From contig CAUYUJ010000390.1 of NCBI GenBank assembly GCA_963575745.1, forward strand, positions 36,136 to 100,135: a DNA stretch of 64,000 bases, written 5' to 3'. The notes under the pieces were generated by a model, which saw nothing but the letters and a program-made list of their open reading frames with translations, was not told the DNA's origin and searched no databases. The DNA comes from Prorocentrum cordatum. Taxonomy: Eukaryota; Sar; Dinophyceae; Prorocentrales; Prorocentraceae. Each line of letters starts with the position of its first letter. Position 1 is the first letter of the stretch. Shown here in pieces: positions 51,160-61,235 of this stretch. The translations under genes were made by a program, and so were the position numbers.

Positions 51160-52301
51160 TGCGTAAGATTACTCCTGCGTTGGATCCTGGAACCGTTAGT
51201 GCTGTGAAGGCTCTTGCAGAGAAGATCACACACAACTGCAAGATATGTGATCGTTTTCGCAAAGCTGCTCCCCACCCCAAGACTTCCGGGATGATCGCCA
51301 GATCTGTCAACCAGATCGTGTGTATCGATTCATTCGAGATCAAATTGGGCACCCAACCCATCATTTTTCATCATATGATCGATACGTTCACGAAGTGGTC
51401 CCTGGCAGAGCGGGTTCCGACCAGGGAGCCCAGCGGCACGCTGCAGACGCTGTCCCGATGGCAATCCATTTTTGGATGCTTGCCAGAGAACATTTTGACC
51501 GACAATGGTGGTGAGTATGCCAACAAAGAGGTTGAAGAGTATCTGGAGCTACACGGAGTACGTCACTTGTGGATCCCTCCCCGTGCTCCTGCTTCAAACG
51601 GCCTTGTTGAGCGACACAACGGGGTATTGAAAATTATCTTCTACAAATTGTCGCAGATGTTCACGAACCAACTCAACAGTAGGAGACTCACCACTACGGG
51701 CGTCATGTTGCAAGCTTGTGCTGCTAAGAACGCCTTGGTGCGACGATGTGGGTTTTCGTCCCAATTCCTTGCGCTTGGGAACAACCCGTTTTTCGACACC
51801 ATCGACGAGGCAGACCCGCCTATGCTCCGGGATCTCCCTGCGGACCCCGCGAGCAGCGCTCAGGCCAGGCTGTCCCTCCGGCGAGCCGCGCAGCAAGTAG
51901 CTATCCAGATCCAGTCGTGCTCTGAATTGCGGGACTTATTCAATTCGCGATTGGCGGGTACACTTGGCCCTCTGACTGCCGGTACCATCGTAGATAGGAT
52001 TTCCGACGAAAGCTCCAAAGACAAAACAGCCGGAAAAGCTTGGAAAGGCACAGCCACGGTGCTAGGCATGGAAGGCCAACAAAAAGTGTGGACTCGGACG
52101 CAAGATGGTCACGCTATTTCTGTGCACAGGCACAGGGTCCGCCCTCGTGAACGCAGAGGGGTCCTCGAACTCCATATCCAAGCGCCTGTGCAGGAAATTG
52201 CTCGGAACAGACACGACCAGTCTTTCGATGGCGCGGCCTCGTCGCCACCGCCGTCTCCAGCGGCGCCACCGCCAGCGGCGCCACCACCAGCCTTGCCATA
52301 A
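51156..52301 (+). CDS. Copia integrase
   Basis: Continues the HHCC finger (CKICDRFRKAAPHP) and the DDE core: CIDSFEIKLGTQ (first Asp), HHMIDTFTKWSLAERV, ILTDNGGEYANKEVEEYLEL (second Asp), PPRAPASNGLVERHNGVLK (Glu). The C-terminal part has the copia GKAWKGTATVLGMEGQQKVW (GKxxxG-like) region. Integrase inserts the cDNA and generated the 5-bp duplication seen here. The frame ends in TAA at 52299; the same frame continues open into the RT, so this is probably a single nonsense change in a Pro/Ala linker. Confidence 0.9.
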   Translation: MMRKITPALDPGTVSAVKALAEKITHNCKICDRFRKAAPHPKTSGMIARSVNQIVCIDSFEIKLGTQPIIFHHMIDTFTKWSLAERVPTREPSGTLQTLSRWQSIFGCLPENILTDNGGEYANKEVEEYLELHGVRHLWIPPRAPASNGLVERHNGVLKIIFYKLSQMFTNQLNSRRLTTTGVMLQACAAKNALVRRCGFSSQFLALGNNPFFDTIDEADPPMLRDLPADPASSAQARLSLRRAAQQVAIQIQSCSELRDLFNSRLAGTLGPLTAGTIVDRISDESSKDKTAGKAWKGTATVLGMEGQQKVWTRTQDGHAISVHRHRVRPRERRGVLELHIQAPVQEIARNRHDQSFDGAASSPPPSPAAPPPAAPPPALP

Positions 52302-55259
52302 CCGCCTCCTGCTGCACCTGCTCCGGCTGGTTTTCCTGGACCTGCGAGCCTGGGCTTCCCGGCCGTGGGAAACGGACCAGCAGCGCCTGTCCTGCCTCCA
52401 CCTTCCCAGCCACCACAGCAACCTGGAAGTGAAAATTCCTCTTCTGGTGCGGTCAAACCGACCCGCCGGCTCTCTGGGAAACGACCGTTTCCTTCTGGGC
52501 CGACGAAGCGAAAGGGAGAGCACGGAGTAGCAGAAAAGGAGCCTGCACACAAATCACAAACTCTGCCACACGAAGCTCATCAGAACGAAGACTTCTTTGC
52601 AGCAGCCAACAACGATGCTGACGAATCGTTTTTCGAAGTACCGACACAATGGGGCATGATGGCTGAGGTTGCGGATGTTTGCAAAAGCTGTCCAGAAGAC
52701 GCTCGCGTTCCAGGGGAATCTGTTCTTGATGCTCTGGCAGCTGTGAAAACATTGAAGCGGGCGAAAGAAGTTCCACGCAAAATTGCAGAGGCAGGTCCCG
52801 TCTTCGAAGCCCCCCGGTTTCGTGAATTACATGCTGTTTCGGATAATTTTGATGTTGTTCAGCTTCCAGATGGCGCGTCTGCTGTGCCATCCCGCTTCGT
52901 CTACACGGCCCCTGACGGCGAACCAAAAGCCCGTCTCGTAGTTCAAGGCTGTTTCGAGCCTGGAAAGGACAGCCACGTGGTAGAGAGTCCAACGTTGCAT
53001 CGTCACTCGGTTCGTTTTCTTCTTTGGCTATCTGGTTACATGCAGTATGAACCAGAAGCATGGGACGTGAAGAAGGCGTTTCTGCAGGCAGACGCTTTTG
53101 CAGATCCTAACTGGGATGACTCGCCTGTGTTTGTTCGTCCGCCTTCTGGCGTGGACCTGCCAGATGGGCACGCGTGGCGACTGAAGCGAGGAAAGACTTT
53201 GTATGGCTTGCGCCGTGCACCCAGAGCATGGTTCTTTCACATGAGATCTCTTCTTCTAGAACGCGGCTTCGTGCAATCGACTTGGGATCCATGCGTGTTT
53301 CTTCGTTGCGAAAGCCAGCAACTTCAGGGTTTTGTCGGTCTTCGCGTAGATGACGCTCTTATGGCTGGAACTGATGCTTTCTGGCATGTCATTGAAAGTT
53401 TGCCGCTGCAGTGGGGCACTCGTGAGCACGGTCAATTCGTCTTTTGCGGTTTACGTATTAAAGTAGATATGCCGTACATCACTCTTGATCAAACAGAATA
53501 TTGTAAATCTCTGTCAATCATATCTGTGCCTCCACACCGTCTGCGGCAACTGACCTCTCCAGTCACAGAAGCAGAGCGCGCCTCCCTACGACAGTGCCTC
53601 GGTGAGCAGATCTGGGTTTCGGACCAGACAGTTCCGACCGGATCTTTCCACGTGGGTTCTGTCGCGTCCAAAGTGCAATCAGCAACAGTGAGCACGCTTC
53701 TCGACTGCAACAAGAACGCCCGTCGCCTCAAGAACGTTCCGGTTGTCCTCACATACGGCCCCATGGCCAAAGACATCTGCGTTTATTCTTTCGGTGATTA
53801 TTCTAAGAGCTCTCCGCCGCAGCGCGGCATGGCCACGTTCATAGGAGAAAAGATGGGGAGGAGTAAAGTAGTTCGTGCCTCGACGTACAGGTGGGCGTCA
53901 AAGAAACAAGTCCGAGCATGCATCTCCACCTTGGCAGCCGAGGCCCTCTCGGCAGAAGCCGCCTTGGATGTAAATTTTGCCACGAGACGCCGGATTCAAG
54001 AGGCATTGAACATGCCAGAGCCTCCGTTTGGTGTTTTGCTTACCGACAGCTGGTCTTTCGTAGCCAACATCTACTCTGCTACGCCACACCTTTCGGAAGA
54101 AGATCTTACTCCAGCGTTTCAGAAAGTTCGTGAAGCTGTCGTTTCATGGATTCCAAAACACTGTGACAAAGTACTTCCTTTGGAGCTGCTCTGGATGCCA
54201 GATTCAGAAATGGTCGCAGATCCTCTTACCAAGGACAAGTCCAACCCAGAGAAGATTTTAGCACCTATTCGTTCTGGTACCCTTACGTTCACCTCGTCCT
54301 GCAAACCAGCCGCAACACCACCAACGAGTGCCAACGCGACGACGTCTGCCAGACCTTCGCGCCTGGGTTTCCCGGCTGAGGGAAAGGCGGACGTTTGTGC
54401 CATGGTTGCAACTGCGATCGGCGCCCGGGTGCCGGCAGCGCCCGGTTGCACGAGCAAGGCTCGACCTCCTCATCCAGGTACTTCTTCGAAGGCTGCCCCG
54501 CCGGCTCCTCCAGCAGGGCTCGCAGCAGAAGAGCAGCTTGCGGCGCTTCCGCCAGCACGTCGCGTCAGCGGCGTAGAGCGGCAGCCCCAATGCAGTGCTC
54601 TGAGCATGATGTCTACCGAGCGCAGGGCCATGCAGAAACTGCAGAACAAGCAGGATACCTCTCGCGAGCGACAGCTTGAACGGGCCGTATACCTAGCACA
54701 CAGAGAGCTGCAGGCAACGCAGAAAGCAATCTGCATGGATACGCGTATCAAGGATGCAGATAACGATGCCTGTGGCAAGCCAGAAAAATACCACGATCAT
54801 CTGCACCGCCGAGATGTCCAGCAGATGGGCCACCACATGTCTGCCAGGAAGCTCCGGGACAGACAGAGGGCGAAACTTGACAGGGCCAACTGGGAACAGC
54901 GTCGTGGTAGGCATGCTGGCCGGGAGCAGAGTGCTGCTAGCGTTCCGGATTACGTTTCGGACCGCAGAGAACCAGAGGCGCCACGTCCTGTCACTCCGCG
55001 AGGGAGGTCCCGCAGCAGGGACGATAGTTCTTCTGATTCGTCAGAGTCTGCTGGGACGTTGTCGTGTGATGGAGACGATAAGGCCACCAACGACAGGAAC
55101 CACGTCTTCACGAAAGCAGACCGGGCGCCCGAGCTGAGGCTGTCCACCGACAGGAACACAAAGAGGCCTCCTCCAAGCGCAGCCCGGAAAGCAAAGAAAG
55201 CCGCAAAGCGCGCCGAGAAAAAGAAAGCAAAGAGGACGACGCCGACGACTACTGACTGA
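52302..55259 (+). CDS. Copia reverse transcriptase - RNase H
   Basis: Same frame as integrase after the in-frame TAA; an isolated reading would start at an internal codon such as the ATG at 52365 in GCCGTGGGAAACGG. RT: ARLVVQGCFEPGKDSHVVES, AWDVKKAFLQADAF (motif A), KTLYGLRRAPRAWF, GLRVDDALMAG (motif C, xVDD). RNase H: YSFGDYSKSSPPQRGMATFI, STLAAEALSAEAALD (Glu), VLLTDSWSF, LLWMPDSEMVADPLTKDKS. After RNase H there are about 300 residues of unusual extension: Ala/Pro-rich with another LGFPA repeat, then a highly charged helical tail (ERQLERAVYLAHRELQATQK, KAKKAAKRAEKKKAKR). Most copia proteins end soon after DxLTK, so this tail is atypical. Confidence 0.9.
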   Translation, partial: PPPAAPAPAGFPGPASLGFPAVGNGPAAPVLPPPSQPPQQPGSENSSSGAVKPTRRLSGKRPFPSGPTKRKGEHGVAEKEPAHKSQTLPHEAHQNEDFFAAANNDADESFFEVPTQWGMMAEVADVCKSCPEDARVPGESVLDALAAVKTLKRAKEVPRKIAEAGPVFEAPRFRELHAVSDNFDVVQLPDGASAVPSRFVYTAPDGEPKARLVVQGCFEPGKDSHVVESPTLHRHSVRFLLWLSGYMQYEPEAWDVKKAFLQADAFADPNWDDSPVFVRPPSGVDLPDGHAWRLKRGKTLYGLRRAPRAWFFHMRSLLLERGFVQSTWDPCVFLRCESQQLQGFVGLRVDDALMAGTDAFWHVIESLPLQWGTREHGQFVFCGLRIKVDMPYITLDQTEYCKSLSIISVPPHRLRQLTSPVTEAERASLRQCLGEQIWVSDQTVPTGSFHVGSVASKVQSATVSTLLDCNKNARRLKNVPVVLTYGPMAKDICVYSFGDYSKSSPPQRGMATFIGEKMGRSKVVRASTYRWASKKQVRACISTLAAEALSAEAALDVNFATRRRIQEALNMPEPPFGVLLTDSWSFVANIYSATPHLSEEDLTPAFQKVREAVVSWIPKHCDKVLPLELLWMPDSEMVADPLTKDKSNPEKILAPIRSGTLTFTSSCKPAATPPTSANATTSARPSRLGFPAEGKADVCAMVATAIGARVPAAPGCTSKARPPHPGTSSKAAPPAPPAGLAAEEQLAALPPARRVSGVERQPQCSALSMMSTERRAMQKLQNKQDTSRERQLERAVYLAHRELQATQKAICMDTRIKDADNDACGKPEKYHDHLHRRDVQQMGHHMSARKLRDRQRAKLDRANWEQRRGRHAGREQSAASVPDYVSDRREPEAPRPVTPRGRSRSRDDSSSDSSESAGTLSCDGDDKATNDRNHVFTKADRAPELRLSTDRNTKRPPPSAARKAKKAAKRAEKKKAKRTTPTTTD

Positions 55260-55287
55260 CCTCTGAGCCTCCCTTTGGCATCTTTTT

Positions 55288-55306
55288 AAAGAAAAGAGGT
55301 TGAGGT
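55288..55306 (+). promoter_or_regulatory. Polypurine tract
   Basis: AAAGAAAAGAGGTTGAGGT directly before the 3' LTR; primes plus-strand synthesis. Confidence 0.75.
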
Positions 55307-55529
55307 TGTGAAGCGACTTCATCCCTCTTCTAGTCGTCTTGCCCATCATTCTCTTCTCGCCCCGTCTCTCCTTGTCCCTGCCTTCTCGTGCTGCCTTGCA
55401 CTTTTCTTGACCGCCGCCGTTTAGGGCCCTTGAGCCGCTCTCGCCTTGCCGGAAAGAGCGGACCGCCCAAGCGTGCCCTGCCGGGCATTCCGTCTCCCGC
55501 CTGGATGGCTTTCGTTTGAAACATCCTCA
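55307..55529 (+). repeat. Copia 3' LTR
   Basis: 223 bp, three differences from the 5' LTR. Confidence 0.95.
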
Positions 55530-55534
55530 CTGGG
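55530..55534. repeat. Copia target-site duplication (right)
   Basis: CTGGG, continuing the satellite unit (GTGGGTGAAACGCAGGG). Confidence 0.9.
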
Positions 55535-56096
55535 TGGGTGAAACGCAGGGAGGAGGGGGAGGAGGGCTACGAAACGCTGTGCTGGGTGGGGGGGGGGACG
55601 CATGCGGACGGTAGACCTGGAACCTTCAGTGGAGCTCCCTATGGGGCCACGAAGCGCTGTACTGGGTGTGTGAAACGCAGGGAGGAGGGGGAGGAAGGCC
55701 ACGAAACGCTGTACTGTGAGGGGGGGACGCATGCGGACGGTAGACCTGGAACCTTCGGTGGAGCTCCCTATGGGGCCACGAAGCGCTGTCCTGGGCGTGG
55801 GGGACGCATGCGGGCACCCCCACTGGGGCCTTCGGTGGAGCTCCCTATGGGGCCACGAAGCGCTGTCCTGGGCGTGGGGGGCGCATGCGGGCCCCCCCAC
55901 GGGGGCCTTCGGTGGAGCTCCCTGTGGGGCCACAAAACGCTGTGCTGGGCGTGGGGGACGCATGGGCCCCCCCCCCCCACTGGGGCCTTCGGTGGAGCTC
56001 CCTATGGGGCCACGAAGCGCTGCCCTGAGCGTGGGGGGCGCATGCGCCCCCCCCCCACGCTGGGGCATTCGGTGGAGCTCCCTATGGGGCCACGAA
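55530..56096. repeat. Satellite with 129-bp and 77-80 bp units (right part)
   Basis: GGAGCTCCCT landmarks at 55631, 55760, 55837, 55914, 55994 and 56074 give spacings of 129, 77, 77, 80 and 80 bp. It is the continuation of 47316-48288 across the Copia insertion, with a third, shorter unit class. Confidence 0.95.
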
Positions 56097-56103
56097 ACGA
56101 ATC

Positions 56104-56238
56104 AGCCATGGCAATGCCGACGATGACGATGATGTTGATGTTGATGTTGATATCGATGGTGCTGATGATGATGATGATGATGATGATGCTGATGCTGATG
56201 CTGATGCTGATGATGATGATGATGCTGATGCTGATGAT
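56104..56238. repeat. (GAT)n / (GCT GAT)n microsatellite at LINE 3' end
   Basis: GATGATG with GCT and GTT variants. Its last 21 bases (56218-56238) are identical to 61271-61291 on the other side of the LINE. Confidence 0.9.
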
Positions 56239-59200
56239 CGCACTCCCCTGAGCGCGCCAGAGAGGGGGGCAGTTCAGCTGCCCTCTGCCGCGGGCCTCCT
56301 GATGAGCAGGCTCCGCACGCCGCGCACCTTTCTTGGCAATGTGGCGGGCACGCGCGCGCAGGAGAGGCAGCAGGCATTCGGGCCCGTACCTGTGCGAGCT
56401 CCTCAAGGAGTTAAAGGTAGAAAAGAGCAGGTCGTGGACAAGAAACAAAGAGAACAGCTGCTGACTAGACTGGCATGGCATAGTGCACAGCATACGCGCA
56501 TCGAGGCTCTGATTCAAATATTCGACTGGCAGGAAGGGCAAAACAGAATGGAGCAAGCTCAGGACATGAGGGCAATCGAAGTAATGCTGGACGTGGTCGC
56601 CGCCTGTGGCCAGGCAACCGAAACGGCAGGTAAGACGGCCTTGCCTATACCTGGCAGAGGTCGCCCACGCGTTGCAGATGGTTTTGAGAATGGCCGCAGC
56701 CACAAATGGGCCGACGCGCGTGCAGGCAATTTGGAGCCTGAGCACCGCAAGGTCGATACTAGAGGCATCAGCAAAGGGAAAAGCGAACCGAATTCGATTG
56801 CCCAGGAGAAAACTCGCGGAGCTACAAGGGGCCTCAGAAATCAATTTCTTCAAAATCTGTCTCTGCAACTCGTGAGTGTCCTCGTCGAAGTGGTTCCACG
56901 GCGGGGCAGTTAGTCGCTCGTAATTGTGAATCAGGTGGAAAACAATGGACTCGGCACGCCATGCCGGGTATCGCTTGACCATCAGAACATCCAAGTCCTC
57001 TTCCTCAAGCTCATGAAAGCGCTTCCGAATGCTATCAAAAACCTTAGACCGAACAGCGACCCGATACATGGCAGCCTGATTCTCCAGCACTAGGTTGCGC
57101 GGGGCAATGGGCCAATGCAACGCATACGAGAGATTGCGGAGAAGATCAGTAGGGATGCTGTAGAAGGGGCATGCGGTGAGAGTCTGCAAACCTTTGGTTT
57201 CCATGCGAAGAGCGTCCTGCGATATGTAACATAGCTGCATCACGAAGGTGAGAACCGAGAAGGCCAAGGAGTTATATGCATAGATACTTTGAGTAAGCCC
57301 AAGACGAAGCGATCGAACATGACGGACACGATTAATATATTTCTGAAGCGGAGCGGACCAGGATTTCTTGTAACCTCCAGGGCCCAGAAAGACACCCAAG
57401 ACTTTGCCACTAGTGCCGTGCATAAGCGAGCGAACGTTGGTGCGAACGGACTCGAACAGGGCGAAATGCTGGTCGTCTGGCATCTCTTGCACGTGCACGA
57501 TCATACACTTGGCAAGGTTCAAGAGCAGGCCAGTGCAACGGCTGGACCTAATAACATTCTTCAGCACAATCGGAACAGCGAGCAACAGGTTGGATGCCGA
57601 GATCTGGATGTCATCTGCAAAGGCACGAGGGGTAGCACAAACAGGAGCTAGCAAGTTAGATAATCGGCGCAGCAGCGGGTCGATGCATAACGCAAATAAA
57701 GCACCCGACAGCGGACATCCTTGTTTAATGCCTTGGGTGATCGAGTAGCCTGGAAACTTCTTTCCTGCTAGGCATATGTGTGTGTAAATACCGGTGTATA
57801 GGAACCGAATGGCATTCACGATATACATGGGTATGTTCATCATGATTAGCACATCTATGATCCAGTCGTGGCGCAGCGACGGGAACGCGGCGCGGAAATC
57901 CAAGAGGAGTAGCCCAGCGTGCGGCATGCCGCGATAGCAGGCGCATTCAAGAATGTCTGCCTCAAGGCAGAGTAAGTTGTCGAGCATAGACCTCTTGCGC
58001 ACGAAACCCGTCTGGGAGCCTAAGACGCTGTACTGGCATTGCTGGCTAAATGGTTCACATATGGCCAATGATACTATTTTGTTATCAGTGTTGCTGAGAG
58101 CAATAGGGCGAACCACAGACGCTTCCCGAGAGATCTCAGAGGTTCCAGCTTCGTGAGGGCTGATGGCCTTAGGGAGGTATACCGTGAGAGACTCGTTGAA
58201 GCCTTTATGCGGGGGCCCATATGTAGGATTGTCCAGTATAGCGAGATAAACTTGATACAAGGCATTGTGAGCAGCGTCTCCAGCGAACCGCCAGGCACTG
58301 TAGGGAATTCCGTCAGGGCCAGTCGCGCTGTCCTTGCGGCTGACGAGCTTACCTATGAAGCTATGCAGGTCGAGCGTCCACTCGATGCCTGGGGCAACCT
58401 GCTGAATCTCACTGCTCAACAGTGTCTTCTGGAAGTGGTATCCCCTGTCCTGAGGCTTCGCGGCATGGGCCCGCCCCCAGTGGGACGCAAGGTTCTGAGC
58501 ACTGACTTCGAGATCAGGCGAAGGGTTCCCGGTGGGGTCGGGGACCGAAACCAGAACGATTCGGCGCCTTTTGGGAGACCACTGTCGCAGAAGCTGGTGC
58601 AACCTGAGGCCTCGATCGTCGTCAGGGGCTCCGCCGCCCTCGATGTGTTCGCGAATTTCTCGCTGAAGCAGAGAATGCTGGAGCTCGGCCATTTCCCGAT
58701 AAAAAGACACAGAATCTCTAAAACAACATTCATCAGCATGAACATGTAGACTAAGATGAGGAATAGCCTGGATACACCTCCGAACGTCCCAAGACTTGCC
58801 ATCCCGAACAGCCCGTAGAAACTTCAGGTAAACCGACAACTTCTGCGCATCATTGTTGGGGCCTCGGAAGAACATGCGAGTCATCAGAGCATCCTTGGCA
58901 ACATACATCGCGTCTTTGACGGACAGGAGGTACTCGAACGGGTCCCGGGGCATTTCAACCGAACTTATGGCAGTATCAACCTCAGAACCAAAATCAGGAT
59001 GTTTGGCAATCCAGGAGGGGATCGTCGGGGTAGTTCTGCCGCCAGGCGAAAACTGAAGCCAAACAGGGATATGGTCGCTCGGCTGGGCGACATCATGAGC
59101 AAGGCCTATGACGCCGCTTCTTGGTGTCGCATCAAGAATGTCGGTGGTGGCAGAAGAGATGTAGAACCTATCCAGGCGACCAAGGCTGAGAGCACCGTCC

Positions 59201-60042
59201 TCCCTCCTCCCAGTCCGATGAGTGGGCCCCTGTTGGGCAACTTCAGCAAAGTGTCCGAAAACCCGAGAAAACATGTGTAGAATAGCGGTCCTCTCAGGGG
59301 TGGGTTCCCTTCCGTCTGTGAACGTCCTCATCTCCCCCTCCTGCAAGAAGTTAAAATCGCCTCCCAAGATGACTGCGGCCTGATCAGCAGGCAGAGCGCG
59401 AGCAGCAACCGCGCGGATCACACGATCCTTCTCAACGTCGGAGAGGGTAGGGTCGAGGTGAAAGTTAATCAATTGCAGCGTGCCTTTCTCGCCTGTCAGT
59501 GTAACTGCTATGCATCGTCCATCGATAATGTTAACTACGTGGATGTCCTGAAAGAGCTGGAGCAAGGAAGGCTCAATAGACATGGTAACGCCTCCCGCAG
59601 CCGCAGAAGAGCAAAAAGAGCCAAGGTGCGTGTGTGCTGGCACGTCACGATCCAGCGAGGAAAGATCTTCTTCGGTCCCGTGGGTTTCCTGCAAAAATAC
59701 TACTTGAAAGCGTTGTACAAGACTTCTGAAAATCTGCTGTTTCCGATGCTGTCTCTGTGGATCGCAGTAAACACTGCCAAAAAATGCACGAGTATTCCAA
59801 GAAGCAAGACCCATGGTACGAGAAATAACAAATGGATGCCGCTGCTCAGCAAGAGCAGCTCCACCTCCCCCAGGAGAGCGTGGATCAGGAAGGTAGGGAT
59901 CATGAATAGCTGGAGCATTCTCAGGAGGAAGAGAGTCAGGCGGTGTCGAGGTGGCCTCCCCCCGTTCTCGCAGCAGGGCTCGCAACCGTTCAGGATCGAA
60001 TTCATCGTCACTATCGCTCCCAGATACTGGCTCACTCCGCCC
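56239..60042 (-). CDS. LINE ORF2: AP endonuclease - reverse transcriptase - zinc knuckle
   Basis: Open from directly after the ORF1 UAG; the first ATG is at 59814, just before the endonuclease, giving at least 1190 residues. AP endonuclease: MGLASWNTRAF, FLQETHG, ILGGDFNFL (near 59349), LDRFYISSA, PSDHIPVWLQF (59059-59082). RT: TGPDGIPYSAWRF, VRPIALSNTDNKIV, LLLLDFRAAFPSL (motif A), GIKQGCPLSGALF (motif B), AFADDIQIS (motif C, 57604-57621). The C-terminal knuckle is CRFGCLATGGDHVQHYFDC (CCHC type). ORF2 nicks the target and primes reverse transcription there. No stop is seen before the GAT tract, so the frame reads into microsatellite and satellite; the native stop seems missing. Confidence 0.9.
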
Positions 60043-61038
60043 CTATTCGCGGCGAAGCGCAGCAGTGACCAGCTCGGGCAGCTTGTCTACTTGCTCGTCG
60101 GTGAAGCCGTAGCGCTTCAAGTTGCCGCGGTTGGGCTCGACGTTCGGGTTGTCGGTCTCGAGGACATTCTGCAACACGACGAGCTCGTCAACGAGGTCGC
60201 CGTTGACCAAGAAGCAGAGGCCCATGTACTTGTTGCATCGGAGCTGCGAGTCAGGACGCCATGTGCCAGCGTCGGTCATGACCTGCTTGATGTGTTGCCA
60301 GACCTGGCCCAGCACCCAACCTTTCTTGCGGATGTCGATGGGTTCGTCGGTGCCGACCCGAAGCCGATGCCGAAATCCACTGCCATCTCCCCATTCTAGC
60401 GTCATGGCGCGCAGCTGCAACAGGGCATTATTGGCGTCGTCGGCGTCTTCGAAGATGATGACGTAAGCGTACTTGCAGCTCTTGGTGATCGCGCTGCACT
60501 TGTCGCGGTAGGTGGGCGAGAGAAGTGTCTTCAGGAACTCGAAGTGCTTGTCGAATGCAGAAGCCATCAGCTTGACAGGGAACCCTCGCACCCAGAGCTT
60601 TCGCCTGTCAGCAGGCGCGGCGCTAGCTCCACGGGGCGTGGCCACGGTCCCCCATGTGCTGGCGATGCCAGACGCCGTCGAAGGTGGTCGTGAAATCGTA
60701 GCGACAGAGGTCTTCAGCTCCTCGAGTGCGGCATTGATGACGCTGATCTTCTGGTCGGTCTGAGCGCTAAGTAGTGAAACCGTCAGGCATGTGTCGACCA
60801 TCTCGTCAGAGGCTTCGCCGCCCGTGATGTTGCCGTGGCGCTGCTGCAGGGCGATGATCTGGTTCTGCATGTGCTCGAATTTGATGTCCATCTCATTGCG
60901 CATGTCGGTCTTCATGCTCTCCATGTCTTTGGCGAGGCTGGCAAACTTAGCGTCGTGGGCATTGACGGTGGCTACGACGGTGGACATTGATGCCAGCAGC
61001 TGATCCATCTTCTGGTCCATGGAGAGAGTGGCGGCCAT
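60043..61038 (-). CDS. LINE ORF1: coiled coil and RRM-like RNA-binding protein
   Basis: 331 residues from the ATG at 61038. Residues about 1-75 form a heptad-like coiled coil (MDQKMDQLLASMSTVVATVN, AKDMESMKTDMRNEMDIKFE). A Ser/Ala linker precedes an RRM-like domain RRKLWVRGFPVKLMASAFDK ... KYAYVIIFEDADDANNALLQ and a C-terminal domain (GWVLGQVWQHIKQVMTDAGT). The layout matches L1-type ORF1 proteins, which trimerise and coat LINE RNA. It ends in a single UAG (60043-60045) and ORF2 continues in the same frame without overlap, so occasional stop read-through could make a fusion; reinitiation at 59814 is the alternative. Confidence 0.8.
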   Translation of the reverse strand: MAATLSMDQKMDQLLASMSTVVATVNAHDAKFASLAKDMESMKTDMRNEMDIKFEHMQNQIIALQQRHGNITGGEASDEMVDTCLTVSLLSAQTDQKISVINAALEELKTSVATISRPPSTASGIASTWGTVATPRGASAAPADRRKLWVRGFPVKLMASAFDKHFEFLKTLLSPTYRDKCSAITKSCKYAYVIIFEDADDANNALLQLRAMTLEWGDGSGFRHRLRVGTDEPIDIRKKGWVLGQVWQHIKQVMTDAGTWRPDSQLRCNKYMGLCFLVNGDLVDELVVLQNVLETDNPNVEPNRGNLKRYGFTDEQVDKLPELVTAALRRE

Positions 61039-61235
61039 CGCGGCAGCCTGTTGGCAGGCAAAATGCTGTGCCGAGTGAAGAATCGCCCTGAGGATCACCT
61101 ACTAGAAAGTTGGATCTGACAGGGCTAATAGAAGCACCTGGTGACAGGGCAGCACACCAGGGAACACACGCCAAAAACACCCGAGCCTGCCGCACGGCTG
61201 CGGACAAGCTCGAAGCCTCGCGGCAAGGTTTCGAA

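Larger units (their letters stand above)
48294..55529 (+). mobile_element. Ty1/copia LTR retrotransposon
   Basis: 7236-bp element with 223-bp LTRs (three differences, about 98.7% identical), a 5-bp CTGGG target duplication, a tRNA primer-binding site, a polypurine tract, and the order gag - protease - integrase - reverse transcriptase - RNase H that defines copia. It is inserted inside a satellite unit, splitting the 129-bp class. Coding is interrupted by one frame change after gag, one at the protease/integrase junction and a TAA between integrase and RT. It is therefore a recent but probably defective copy, unless recoding or assembly error explains the breaks. Confidence 0.95.
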
